Source: Nematostella vectensis (Eukaryota; Cnidaria; Anthozoa; Actiniaria; Edwardsiidae). From it: a stretch of 64,000 bases of DNA. The notes under the pieces are model-generated. The model saw nothing but the letters and a program-made list of their open reading frames with translations, was not told where the DNA came from and made no database searches. Both the position numbers and the translations under genes were made by a program. The stretch spans positions 1,612,001-1,676,000 of the forward strand of contig NC_064046.1 in NCBI RefSeq assembly GCF_932526225.1. The letters are read 5' to 3'. Positions within the stretch are counted from its first letter, which is position 1. Each line of letters starts with the position of its first letter. Below, piece after piece: positions 23,523 through 33,900 of the stretch.

Positions 23523-23716
23523 TAAAGCTGCATTGTCACCAGTTTACTTCCGGTCGATTACGTAACAGCAGTGTGTCTTTTGGAAGTTTCTTTGAGGATT
23601 TGACTGATAATTTAGAGCGGATGGCCCGTTTTACAGAGCGGATCCTAATAGATTCTTTTGACGGTTGAGGTTTCCAACGGACCTCCGGAAGTAAACTGGT
23701 GACAATGTGGCTTTAA
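23523..23716. mobile_element. MITE with AAAGCTGCATTG termini, copy 1
   Basis: The left end aaagctgcattgtcaccagt is inverted at the right end (actggtgacaatgtggcttt), bounding about 190 bp. A second member lies at 60656-60880 and shares the internal gtttctttgaggat and gactgataattta segments. Both ends abut TTAA here, but the second copy does not show TTAA on both sides, so the superfamily is left open. Confidence 0.75.
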
Positions 23717-24116
23717 TGAAATGCTGCAAAATACTCCTAACCTCTCAGTGGTGGATCTAGGGGGGGAAGGGTAGTTCTCCTGCTTTTGACTGAAGTTTCT
23801 ACAGAATGGGAGCATAAATGTTTTTATATTGGTGCTCGACCCTTTGAGAAGTTTAGAGCAATTGATTGATTGTATGTTAACCAACCACCTTTCAAACTGT
23901 GACTACTAGCTTGGTCAATCTTTTTGATAATCACTCCCCTCCTAGAGAATGAACATTTCTAATAAGTAGCAAGCATTTGTGAGATACAGTGGTTTCTAAG
24001 CTATTGGCTCTAAGCTATTTAAAGGTAATCCCTCGTAAGTAGATATAATCTAGTTTAGATGATTTTTTAAAGATATATAAATACTCAAGTTGTATAGTAG
24101 CATAAAAACAAAAACA

Positions 24117-24122
24117 AATAAA
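24117..24122 (+). other. Candidate polyadenylation signal for GSE1
   Basis: Canonical AATAAA about 2.6 kb beyond the stop, after the 3' UTR minisatellite. Others occur further on (near 24682), so the real cleavage site is uncertain. Confidence 0.25.
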
Positions 24123-25317
24123 GCTTTTATCTGAGAACCAGTCTTTCGTTTAAATCAAGGATGCAGAAATTTTGAAATAATCTGATATTTAAAAATTATC
24201 CAAATACAAGTTTTGAATTGGCAGGCAACATTGTGGAGGTTGATTGGGGAAGTTTTGGGTATTTTTTCAACATATCAGTTGCTGCCTGGTTGCCAGCGGT
24301 AATTGTTTAAATGTCGATTAGCTAAAGGATCACGTTTTCTGTGATTACACCATCAACCGTAGTTAGCAGAGGGGACCGATTGGGAAACCCGGTGAACTTC
24401 AAAGAGACATTTTGTTTTCTTATTTCCAAGTTACCTGTCCATGATAGTGCACAAGGGTATGGTACAAGAGATTATATGGGGTAAACAAAAAATTGTGTTA
24501 TTCGCATCAATACCGCACTTCGATCTTTAGTATTGATGCAGACTCACAAACGTGACTGTATTTGCAGTGAAAGCTTGCTGAGTTTGTTTGATAGAACTCT
24601 ACTCACTATAGAATTTTGGCACCGCTTGTAACTTGTAAAAAAAATAGAGAAGGCTGTATAAAACTAGGGCTGTAGAGCTTTGTAATAAAGACAAAGATTA
24701 AAAAAAGTGAAAATAAATCGCAAGGTTTCAAATAAATCAATAAACAACTTGTGCAAATACACGTATTCATAAAAAATCTCATCCATATGTTTTTCTGTAC
24801 TGTATGCTTGGTTTTTACACATTTGTGATCATTTGACAGGGTTGTTCAATATCAGAGAATGCCTACTGTTTATGTCCATTGAAGCTCGCCCGGTTTTCTA
24901 ACAATCTCCCTTTACTAACTATTCATCAACTGTATGCAAAAAGCATACAGAGAAAAATTGAATGTTGTGTGGTCCAAAGTCTGTAGTGGATCATATCTGC
25001 AATTGGGCTGCCTTTCTATCCATTTACAGAGCTATCTTCCAAGAAAAAAAAAAACAATTAGGGATCAGATAGCAGTGGCCTTGTGCCACCTTATACTAGA
25101 TGGGAGAAACATTTAAGATATCCCATGGAATTTTATAGGCAAAAGGTATAAAAATCTCTTAGAGACAAATTTCAAGATTACTACACTAAGGCTCCCATTT
25201 GGACCTTGAAAATATGGAAGGGGGATTCAATCCCTCCCCCCCTGAAGCCTCATAAACCAAAACATACCACATGGCCAATCTCCCAAGCACTTCTAGCTAT
25301 GTACACGAGAGATGAAC

Positions 25318-25323
25318 TTTATT
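25318..25323 (-). other. Candidate polyadenylation signal for GINS2
   Basis: AATAAA on the minus strand, 206 bp past the GINS2 stop codon. Confidence 0.45.
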
Positions 25324-25325
25324 TA

Positions 25326-25559
25326 TGTTACACAGCCAATGCCCCAGCCCTTAGCAATTCTAGCATGTCTATTCTGTACCCTTCACACAGAGAAGCACTT
25401 TAGTGCTATGATTCAGTGGATGGGTTCTCTGAAGCCCCTCAACCAAAATATGTTACACAGCCAATGCCCCAGCCCTTGGCAATTCTAGCATGTCTATTCT
25501 GTACCCTTCACACAGAAGCACTTGAGTGCTATGATTCAGTGGATGGGTTCTCTGAAGCC
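25326..25559. repeat. Tandem duplication covering the 3' end of GINS2
   Basis: 25326-25436 and 25451-25559 are near-identical copies offset by 125 bp. The right copy holds the last ten or so GINS2 codons and stop. The left copy repeats them downstream of the gene without the rest of the exon. Confidence 0.85.
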
Positions 25560-28023
25560 ACACAACGCAGATTATGCATGTGGTTTAATGATTCTGTCAG
25601 TAACGGGCGAATAGTGTTGATTTCCATCAAAGTCAAGTCATCCAGCTGAAAGGAGAAAGCAATAAGATGTGAACGAAGGATACAACATGTTTTGGAATAA
25701 GGTTTTGTTAGTGTATCGGGGTGTTGGGTTGGGGGGGCAGGGGGGTGCTTACCCCCCCCTATCCACCTTGGTATCTAGATTGTAATGTGTTTTGTGTGTG
25801 TGATTGAAAAACACTATGTGTTCATTGAACTGAACAATGGAACTCAATTTATTTCTGAATTCCCATGACACATGCCATGAGGCATTCGAAATATGGTCAA
25901 ACAACACAGGTAGCCCATAAAAATATATAACACAGATGTTAGGCCAACTAGTCTAAAGTTAACTGTCCACTAGGCAGCCATCCTAAGTGGTTAGGTAACA
26001 AGTCACCTTATCAGACATCTGTATTAAAAATGAGGACCCTCACAATAAAGGACTGTGCAAGGCTTAGTTGTCAGTAAACTGCTACACTGTGCTGAGCTCC
26101 GGAGTTCAGTGAAGCATGTCTTGTTTGTCCACAAGGAGCGCAACTCAAACTCAACTTTTGAAGAGTTTTTCTTCTCGTTTGCTAGGTTTATTCTTTTTTT
26201 GGCTAAAAATGAATAACCCACCAGAAGAGCAGGGAATGTGCAGTAAAAATTAGTTCAATTTATTAACGATAACACAACAAGAAAGTCTCACTACCGATGC
26301 AATGTTTCGGCATGTTGTCATCTTGAAGTTTGAATTTTATTCAGCCAAAAAGGGGCAGAGCTAAGCCCTTTAATAGTGCGGGTCCTTGTTTAAGTTATTA
26401 GATATTGGTTGTCTAACTCAACTCTGTTGGCCAAGACTGAGAGCCCTGCTATATAGTCAAAATTGTTAGTCACACAATTACAGTATAGCAATCACTATAT
26501 CCAGTGGTAGTTTGTCAATGCTTCACCCAAAAACAAAACTATCGACATCAAAAATATTTTCATACCCTAGCATGAACAGCTTGCTGTCCAACCATCAAAT
26601 CCACAGATTTCCTTAGTTTAGCTACCCGCAAGTCCCAGATATCTTTGACCAGGGTACGGACCTCGTCAGCATGTGGTATATCCTCTGCAGCACTGCAATA
26701 CATAGATCTCTCTTTGAGGAGCCAGCATGACAGCAAAACATGTAGTGGGGACAGGAGCAAGACAGAGATGGAAAACATGTAGATAGTAGGACAGGCACAA
26801 GACAAGAGGGCAAAACATGTAGATAGTAGGACAGGCACAAGACAGAGATGGAAAACATGTAGATAGTAGGACAGGCACAAGACAAGAGGGCAAAACATGT
26901 AGAGAGGAAAGCACACACATTAAATGTTAAGAGAGAACAGAGAAGGGAAATATTATTAATCCACTTTTACAGAAAAAATTAGAGAGAGATAGATGGAGGA
27001 AGTGCAGACAGACCAAAACACAGACAAAAAGACAGAATTGCCTACCAGCTCAAAAGTAATGAAGCCATTTCCATGTAGTACTTAGAAGGCATCTTAGTGA
27101 AATACTCTTCTTTGTTTTCCTCTTCCTTTAGTGTCCTCAGTTTTTCTAGAAAAAAGGGGATCAAAAGGTGAAATATCAGTCCGTAGCCAGGATTTTGAGC
27201 AGGGGGTTGCGTTGTTTACCCATTTAATACACCATTTTTTGTTGGGTAGCTTGTCCTAGCTTGCAGCTTAGAGTGGACCTCCAGCCAAGTGGGGTGGCTC
27301 TTTTGAACACTCCTGGCTATGGGCCTGAATATAGCACACAGAAAAGGACCCAAAATGGTGGGACCACAGGGAGTGGAAAGAGGTCCTCAATTCATTAAAT
27401 TCAAATAAAAGCATGTACAAACACACCTGTCTATTATTTCATAGATCTGTGAATCGGCTTGATTTTCTATTACAATCTGTAATCTGTGTGACATTTAAAA
27501 CCAACACACTGATCTCCAAACATATTCACTCCCTTCGTGAAACTGTCAAAGTCACCATTCCTCTTTTTTTTTTTAATTTCAGACCCAGGGGGGGGGGAGG
27601 GGATGGCAAAGCAGAGCTCTTTTTTCACAGAGGAGTAAAACATGCCATTTTAACATGCCATTTTGTTTGATTTATTCCCCTCATCCCAAACTTTGGCTTT
27701 AAAAAGGCCCTAATAATTCCAAACCTCCACTTACCTACATCCATCCATTCTGGTGCCTGGATTCTGCATTTCTTTCTTTGTTTGAGGTTCAGAGCGACCC
27801 ACAAAGGTACATCTGTGGGCAGGGAGGCATTGAATGGTCCTATATCTCCCTAGTCAAAGAGAACAATATGAATCCATCAGAATAATAATATACCATACAC
27901 GTATTTTCTAGATCGCTGGATGTGCCTACTCACGCCAATAAGATAAACTTTCTTCTCCGAAAAGTTCGGCAGAATAGAAATCAACTCCTGTTCCGCCAAG
28001 AATTCGACTTCGGACGGATCCAT
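25529..28023 (-). CDS. GINS2: GINS complex subunit PSF2
   Basis: PSF2 is one of the four subunits of the GINS ring, which joins CDC45 and MCM2-7 to form the CMG replicative helicase in the nucleus. Minus-strand exons: 27934-28023, 27735-27849, 27046-27145, 26566-26692, 25529-25645. They total 549 nt (182 aa; human about 185). The protein begins [14 protein letters not shown] and continues [21 protein letters not shown]. It then has [52 protein letters not shown] and finally [20 protein letters not shown]. All are hallmark GINS2 segments. Junctions are GT-AG with consistent phase. The gene is convergent with GSE1. An E2F-like site and a short uORF lie upstream. Confidence 0.97.
26040..26395 (-). 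mobile_element. Dispersed repeat family, copy in GINS2 intron 4
   Basis: The reverse complement of this stretch aligns with 59455-59790. Shared blocks include ttggctgaataa, caagatgacaaca, aacattgcatc, tagtgagact, tttttactgcacattcc, gtgggttattcat and tgaactccggag. It is a non-autonomous repeat of unknown class, antisense relative to the 59 kb copy. Confidence 0.7.
26733..26905. repeat. About 40-bp tandem repeat in GINS2 intron 3
   Basis: Four to five units of aaaacatgtagatagtagga plus caggcacaagac, alternating between two endings (agagatgg and aagagggc). The alternation makes an 80-bp higher-order period. It lies within 45 bp of the exon 4 acceptor. Confidence 0.85.
27177..27327. mobile_element. 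CAGTCCGTAGCCAGGA-terminus MITE in GINS2 intron 2
   Basis: Inverted ends cagtccgtagccagga and tcctggctatgggcctg bound 151 bp. An AATAT is present on both flanks (left tgaaatat, right aatatagc). It belongs with the elements at 13195 and 42413 by its ends and its internal gagtggacct. Confidence 0.6.
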
Positions 28024-28104
28024 CTTCTAGCAAAACTATCCTCTGCTTCACAAGATTTATCGTATAATTTCTCCACAATATAAGGAGTACGATTTAGCGA
28101 TCTA

Positions 28105-28155
28105 TCACACTCGCTCGTTCCTTGTTGAATGTTTTCCTGCTGAGTTGTCCGCCAT
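28105..28155 (-). promoter_or_regulatory. uORF in the GINS2 5' leader
   Basis: ATG at 28155 within CAACATGGCGGAC opens a 16-codon frame ending in TGA at 28105, ahead of the GINS2 ATG at 28023. The ATG sits in a YY1-like AACATGGCGG box that could mark the start of the transcript, in which case the uORF would hardly be translated. Confidence 0.4.
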
Positions 28156-28165
28156 GTTGAGATCT

Positions 28166-28173
28166 TTTCGCGC
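28166..28173. promoter_or_regulatory. E2F-like site upstream of GINS2
   Basis: TTTCGCGC, inside ttttcgcgcgc, matches the E2F consensus TTTSGCGC and lies about 143 bp upstream of the GINS2 ATG. Animal GINS genes are S-phase genes and E2F targets, so the site is plausible, though not proven. Confidence 0.55.
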
Positions 28174-28411
28174 GCTACTATACTAGTCCCAGTCTTCCAA
28201 TTATCGCATTTCCCAGAACACACCGCGAGTAGGGCGACTAGAAGCCTTCAATGTGGAAAATGCTTCACTTAGTTCGGAGGTTAAGCATTTCGTTAGCAAA
28301 ATTGAAGGGCTGTGTTGAATAACATTTACTCCATTGCTCGAATTGAGAATTTGCCTTTTGACCTCTAGCCTGAGTGAAACATTTCCCACACTGAGTTAAT
28401 CGGAAATACCA

Positions 28412-29063
28412 CAGGTAGCCCATGCTCACGGCGAGTGTAGGTTTATTACAGAGTTTGTATGAGCGTACAGAGTTTGTATGAGCGGACAAATCTCGTTGAA
28501 ATAAATATGCTGATTTGAAAATAAAACAGTAGCTTGACGTTGCTGCTACTCAAACTCGCCATTATTCGCCATTTTAAGCTGTTTTAGCCGCTGCGAATTT
28601 TTCCGTCGCCTTCTGTATATAAAATCGACAAGGTTGCAAACTCTGACAACCGCCAAATTCCAAAGTGCTCAACAAATCCACAAATCCGTCTGAAATGACG
28701 CTATTGCCTAAAAGCGCGCGCGTAAGAAATAACGAAAACGGAAAAGCTCTTTGATTGATATATTTTCCAGACTCTAATTATCATCTGTCCTGTTCTCAGA
28801 AAAGATTGACAATCAAATATATACCCACGACCAAAATCAGCGTATTATTTTTTAAATAAACCCTCGCTCGTCCCTTTCGCAGCCATCTTGAACTAAGCAA
28901 CCAGGCCATACCGCATATATGGGGTGTATTTTCGCGCATGCGCATGCAATAAATACTGGACCCTCTTTCACGCGAGCCAGAATGTCGAGCGCAAAGAGAG
29001 TCCCAGGTCTGGACTAACAAACTCTGTAATAAACCTACACTCGCCGTGAGCCTGGGCTACCTG
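28412..29063. mobile_element. Inverted-repeat DNA transposon (0.65 kb) between GINS2 and ATP6V0D
   Basis: About 46 bp at the left end (starting caggtagcccatgctcacgg) recur inverted at the right end (ending cctgggctacctg), with one small indel. Just outside, the flanks read ggaaatacc-ac (left) and gt-gaaaatacc (right): a 9-bp direct repeat with one mismatch. The length fits an 8-9-bp target duplication of the hAT, P or Mutator type. No transposase is encoded. Confidence 0.8.
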
Positions 29064-29360
29064 TGAAAATACCGCAGAACAAAATCGGAATTATCGCATA
29101 CCGCATAGGAGGACGAGGTTTCGAAGAGCATGAACGACGCCCCGACATTTCTAGGTTTCACGCAGATCATACCGTACATCCCGCGCACCGCAGGTCTAAT
29201 TAACACCGCAATCGTTTTATTTTTACCACAATACCACAGTTTAAAAAGCAAAATCTCGCATCCTCGCAGTGTTTTGAAATACCGCATCACCGCATGTTTT
29301 TGCTCTGTTGCCGCAATATCGTACTAAAAAGGGCCAATACCGCAATACCCAATATGACTA
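29064..29360. other. Cluster of RUNX-like ACCGCA/ACCACA motifs
   Basis: At least eight [CT]ACC[GA]CA motifs, all on the plus strand, occur near 29071, 29099, 29186, 29203, 29224, 29234, 29278, 29287 and 29337. This is the RUNX core (ACCRCA). The region is not coding. It could be an enhancer or a decayed simple repeat. Confidence 0.4.
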
Positions 29361-29700
29361 CTCTCTTCTGTATGAATATAAACATACATTTAAAGAGATT
29401 CAGATGGGGGTACCTTGGAATTTTCACATCACTGTATCAAACACTTTTTTCTCTTTACTTAGCTTCGACACTGTTTCTAAGGTTAATAAAGACAACTCTC
29501 ATGAAACTTTTCGGCTTGCCTGCAATTGTTTTATTTGCTTTTTCACAAATAATTGTGTATTTTGACCATAAAACTTTTAACCCCTTATAAACCTGTTTCA
29601 GCTTACATTAAGAGGCTAGATAGGTAATGGATATCATGAATTTGTCTTCTCTTTGTTCTAGACTTTCCCTGATTATAACATACAAGACTTATCACAACAC

Positions 29701-29915
29701 ATCCTCGGGGACCCAGGGCGTACTGAGAGTAGACAAGCGTAACGCCAGACGAGCGCCGCGGGGGGGGAAAGAGGGAGAAAGAAGAGAGGGGAAAAGACGT
29801 TTTTTTCTTCTTTCCTTTTCTCCTACCTCCCGCGCGGCGCGCTCGTCCGCTTCCGGCTCGCGCTCGTTACGCTCCGCGCTCGTTTTCGCTCAGTACGCCC
29901 TGGGTCCCCGAGGAT
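29701..29915. mobile_element. 215-bp MITE with perfect 27-bp inverted ends
   Basis: The left end (atcctcggggacccagggcg, extending to 29727) is the exact reverse complement of 29889-29915. The interior is GC- and CpG-rich with purine then pyrimidine runs (gagggagaaagaagagagg, tttttttcttctttcc). Perfect ends suggest recent activity. A related end lies at 41919-41945. Confidence 0.85.
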
Positions 29916-30968
29916 GATTACAATACATGGTAGACAAAAAGAATGGGGAGTTACTCTAAATATAATTTAGTCACAAAGAGCTGTGAACAAATTTTCAAAC
30001 AACCATTGGTACCTCTACCCAAATGGAATGATTAATAGTGTTTGGCAGATCAACCGGAACATTCCTGTTTCCCTTAATGTGTATTGACCCTACATCTAGT
30101 GAGAATGATGCTTAGTAATTTGTATACAATAATCAAATGATTTGTTACATAGTCAAGTTTACACTAGTTGATGTGAAGCCATATCTTTTCTTTTTGACGA
30201 AATTCTTTGAAACAAAAAATTTACACTGGGTTCTGGATTTGCATTCCTCAAATATAACACAGTAGTGTCCCATAATTACAAAGATCACTTTTTCGTTCCA
30301 GAGGTTTAAAAAAACAGCATTACAAATATTGACACAAGGGCAAATGACAGCCCTTCTGCTGAGCCTTACTGACCATTGAACATACACCTATTTCAATAAA
30401 CGTTGTCAGTGCAAATGGCGAATGACAATTGGCAAATGGCAGTTCTAAGACCAATAACTGCTTATGGGTATAATTTTTTGTAAGAATAATGATGATAAGT
30501 AATATAATCGCAGAAATTATCCGCGTGTTTCTACAGTCAGTAGAAAATAGACAAGTTCCATGGCATTTTTTGATAGAAGAACTACCATTTGACAATCGTC
30601 ATTTGCCGTTTGCTACTGACAACGTTATTTGAAATAGGTGTATGTCAGTTCTATGCTCCTGCTGTAAGGGTCCAATGTCTTTGAGCTCTACTGTGCCAAG
30701 AGTTTTGTCAGACATAATTCATAATCATAAGTAGCCCAATAAACACGAACGTTTGACAAGACATACTTGAACTGTATGTGAATTCTTTATGCCGCAAAGA
30801 GTGTGTTTTAACTTTTCTAGTGCCAAGGATTTTGTAACATTTCCTTGGCGAGAGAAATTATTAGACTGAAATAATCCTATTATGATCTCAGTTAATCATA
30901 TGAATGGTCATATGATCTGTATACACTTGTGTGGGAGATAATTCAATCAAATTCTATTTTATGATCAT

Positions 30969-33900
30969 TTAAAATATTGGGATATAATTGTCTATTTTTG
31001 ATTTGTTCTTCTGAGCGATGCACTCTGCAATCCAGACAATATTTCGACATTCCTGCTCCTTTAGCTTGACGTATGCATAGAAAACACCAAAATGAAACTG
31101 CTGAAGAAATGCTAGCATGTTGAGCTTGACCTGAAAATCAAGTAGAAAAAAATAATAAATCATAACAATAAAACATTTTGAGATCATGGGACAAACACAA
31201 AAAGGACTAGCTGGTGGCTAGAATTGTTGAACATTTTACAATTGAGTCCCATTACAGCCAAATCCATTGTTGCGCGACCTCGGCAAATCCAAAATCCTTG
31301 TCTCGTTTGGGAATAGCGCGTAGTCAGAGACAAGCTTTGGGGGCAGTTTGGTTTTGATTGTTTGGTTTGATTGACTACGAGCTATTCCCAAGCGAAGAAA
31401 GGAATTTTTCGATTCTTGGAGGTCGCACAACAACGAATTTGGCTAAAAGTTAATAGTTCCTAGTGATTAAGCAGATTGAAATTCAGGGTTCCACTGCACA
31501 TTCACACAGTCGTACCTCATGCTCAAAGAATTTGTCCTCTAGGGTTTTCTCCCCTGGACCTGTACCAGACCCTTCAAACAGAACTTTGTAATCCTGAAAT
31601 AGAGAACAAATGAAATCAAAACAAAACATCACTGAATTTTGCAAGGTTTACTTGTCACAGGAGAATATTACCCAAAAAACAATGTTGACTGCTTGGTCCC
31701 ATTGAATTTGCAAACTACATAATTATGTTCTTTTGTAGGCTATGAAACCCTAGGCTAATGAGATGTTTATCTCAGTAGTGAATTAAATCTGCTTTAATCA
31801 CAGTGAATTTCAATCCATCCCACAACTAAACCAGCTCAATTCTATGTATAAAGTATCAAGTAATAAAGGGAAAATTGCATTTTGAAGAAATGAGAGTTTT
31901 CAATACAACAAAAACTAAACAACATTGTCATGCTAGTTGGATCAACACACTTCAGCCAACAAAGGACACAATTTGAAAAAAAATCATGTGTACTCATGTT
32001 ATAGCACGGGCAAACCAGACGAAATGTTCGTGTATTGAATATTTTCTTTAATTTGTGTACTGAATATATCTGTTATAAAGCCAATTTATTGTAGTTGTTG
32101 TTGTAGATTGATCTGGTTCAGTTTAAGCTGTGATTCATAACAGTTTAGGCGATTTTCCTTCCTCATCTTGGTTCACCTCCTCCCCACTTGTAATAAAATA
32201 CAACGGGGTAGGAAGCTCCACGCCCTGGCAAACACAACTTTTGCCTGGACACAATACAGAATACAATGGTCTCAGCGGTTGCCATGGCATTCCATTGTAT
32301 TTTTATTGTGTCCAGGCCCTGACCACGCTCAGGGGACCAACAGTTTGTCAGTACCCTGGAAGAACGATGAATTTCAACTTTGCAGAGAAAAATTGCAGGG
32401 AAATTCTGGTCTTTTGGATTATTTTCTTCGAAAGATGTGTTTAGAAACTATTCTTCTATGGCATGTAGGATTTTGAAGGGAAAAGCTGTCTGTTTTCTGC
32501 CGAAAAAGTTGCCTTGAAGAGTCGAAGGTGTGTTTGCCAGGGTGTGGAGCTTCCTACCCTGTTGTATTTTATTACGAGTTTGTTTTGCCCCTGGTTTAAA
32601 ATAGAGATTAGAAATGCTTTTTCAACTGCTTTGTTATGTTTTAGTTTTAAATATTGAAATGACTTGTTAAGCTAGAGCTTTGTAAGCACTTACCGAGTAA
32701 TAATCTGCAATTGCTCGGACCTGGTCGTAGTCATCTGCTTTGGAAAGTCTTGACAGGCCATCTGGGTACAGCTTGCCACACTGTGGAAACAGCTTCTGCC
32801 GATCATCTTTGCTAAGTTCTGTGCCGAATGAGTTGATGGTGATGATAAAGGCCCTCCTATCAGCTTCAAACTAAAAAAAAATGGCACATGTGAACAAATA
32901 CTTTTAATACTCATTTTTCTTCTTTTTTTTTATGTTCTCAAAATCATCCTGATTTGAGTAGTTCAAAAACAGCATTCTGGTTCAAAAAAAACATGGTGTT
33001 GATAATTTTCAGACTGGTTATCCCATATACTCTAACCAGAACCTAGAATATGATTATAGCCCAACAGGTTGATTGATTGCTTCTTTAAACCTGTGTTGTG
33101 ATCTCGGACCAGAACACTCAATAGAATACATCTATTGTGTAATTCCAGAAAACATCCATACTCCCCCCCTCTGTTCCAGGGGGTCCAAAAAAAATTCCCC
33201 CCACCCCCCTCTGGAAATATGGTTGCGAACAAGCCTTTTCTTTGCGGTTTTTTAAAGTGACGAGATAATACCGTTTGTGTGGAAGGTGAGGGCTCGTTTT
33301 AAATTGTGGTTTTAAGCTTAAGATTTAGTTGGGTGGTTTCCAGGCACCCATTCTCCTGACTATTGGCGTGGTCATGCACTCACCTGAAGTATTGGGCACA
33401 TCACATCAGCTGTTGCTCCCCCTAGCTCAGAGCAGAATTTATAGAATCCCTCCAGGTAGGCCTAACAATCAATTGAGAATAACTTTACAAACAGCACTAT
33501 CTACAACATGTCTATTAAACCACATTAGGCGTGTCACAAGATTTTGGACCTCATCACAAGCTTAATTTGTGTAAGAATGTTCATACATTCTCTGTATTCA
33601 CCCGCACTGATTCTCTTGGATTTTTCACATATTTACTGTATTTCACCTGATTTCCAAAATTTCTGTCCAAGTTGGGTTGACAGCTATGTAGTATATTAAA
33701 GATGCACTATGTACATTAAAACAAGGATGCACTGTGTAGAAACACGATAATGATGTAATATGTACATTATAACAAGGATGCACTGTGTAGAGAAGTATGA
33801 TAAAGATGTAATATGTACCTTGTACAGAGTGTTCCTGATAATCTCAATGTTCATCTCGTCCAAATCTTGCTCTGAGATGCACTCCACAAAAAAGGGAGCT

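Larger units (their letters stand above)
22496..25317. other. GSE1 3' flank and convergent spacer to GINS2
   Basis: AT-rich sequence with no supported gene. It holds one MITE (23523-23716) and a candidate polyadenylation signal at 24117. The short frames in it carry no recognisable domain. Confidence 0.5.

Noticed and set aside
24300-24400. Stretch considered as a small structural RNA
   Set aside because: No tRNA, snRNA or snoRNA boxes could be identified by eye.
26560-26916. Hydrophobic Cys/Leu/Tyr frames on the minus strand
   Set aside because: They arise from the 40-bp tandem repeat upstream of GINS2 exon 4; only the last part (26566-26692) is a real exon.
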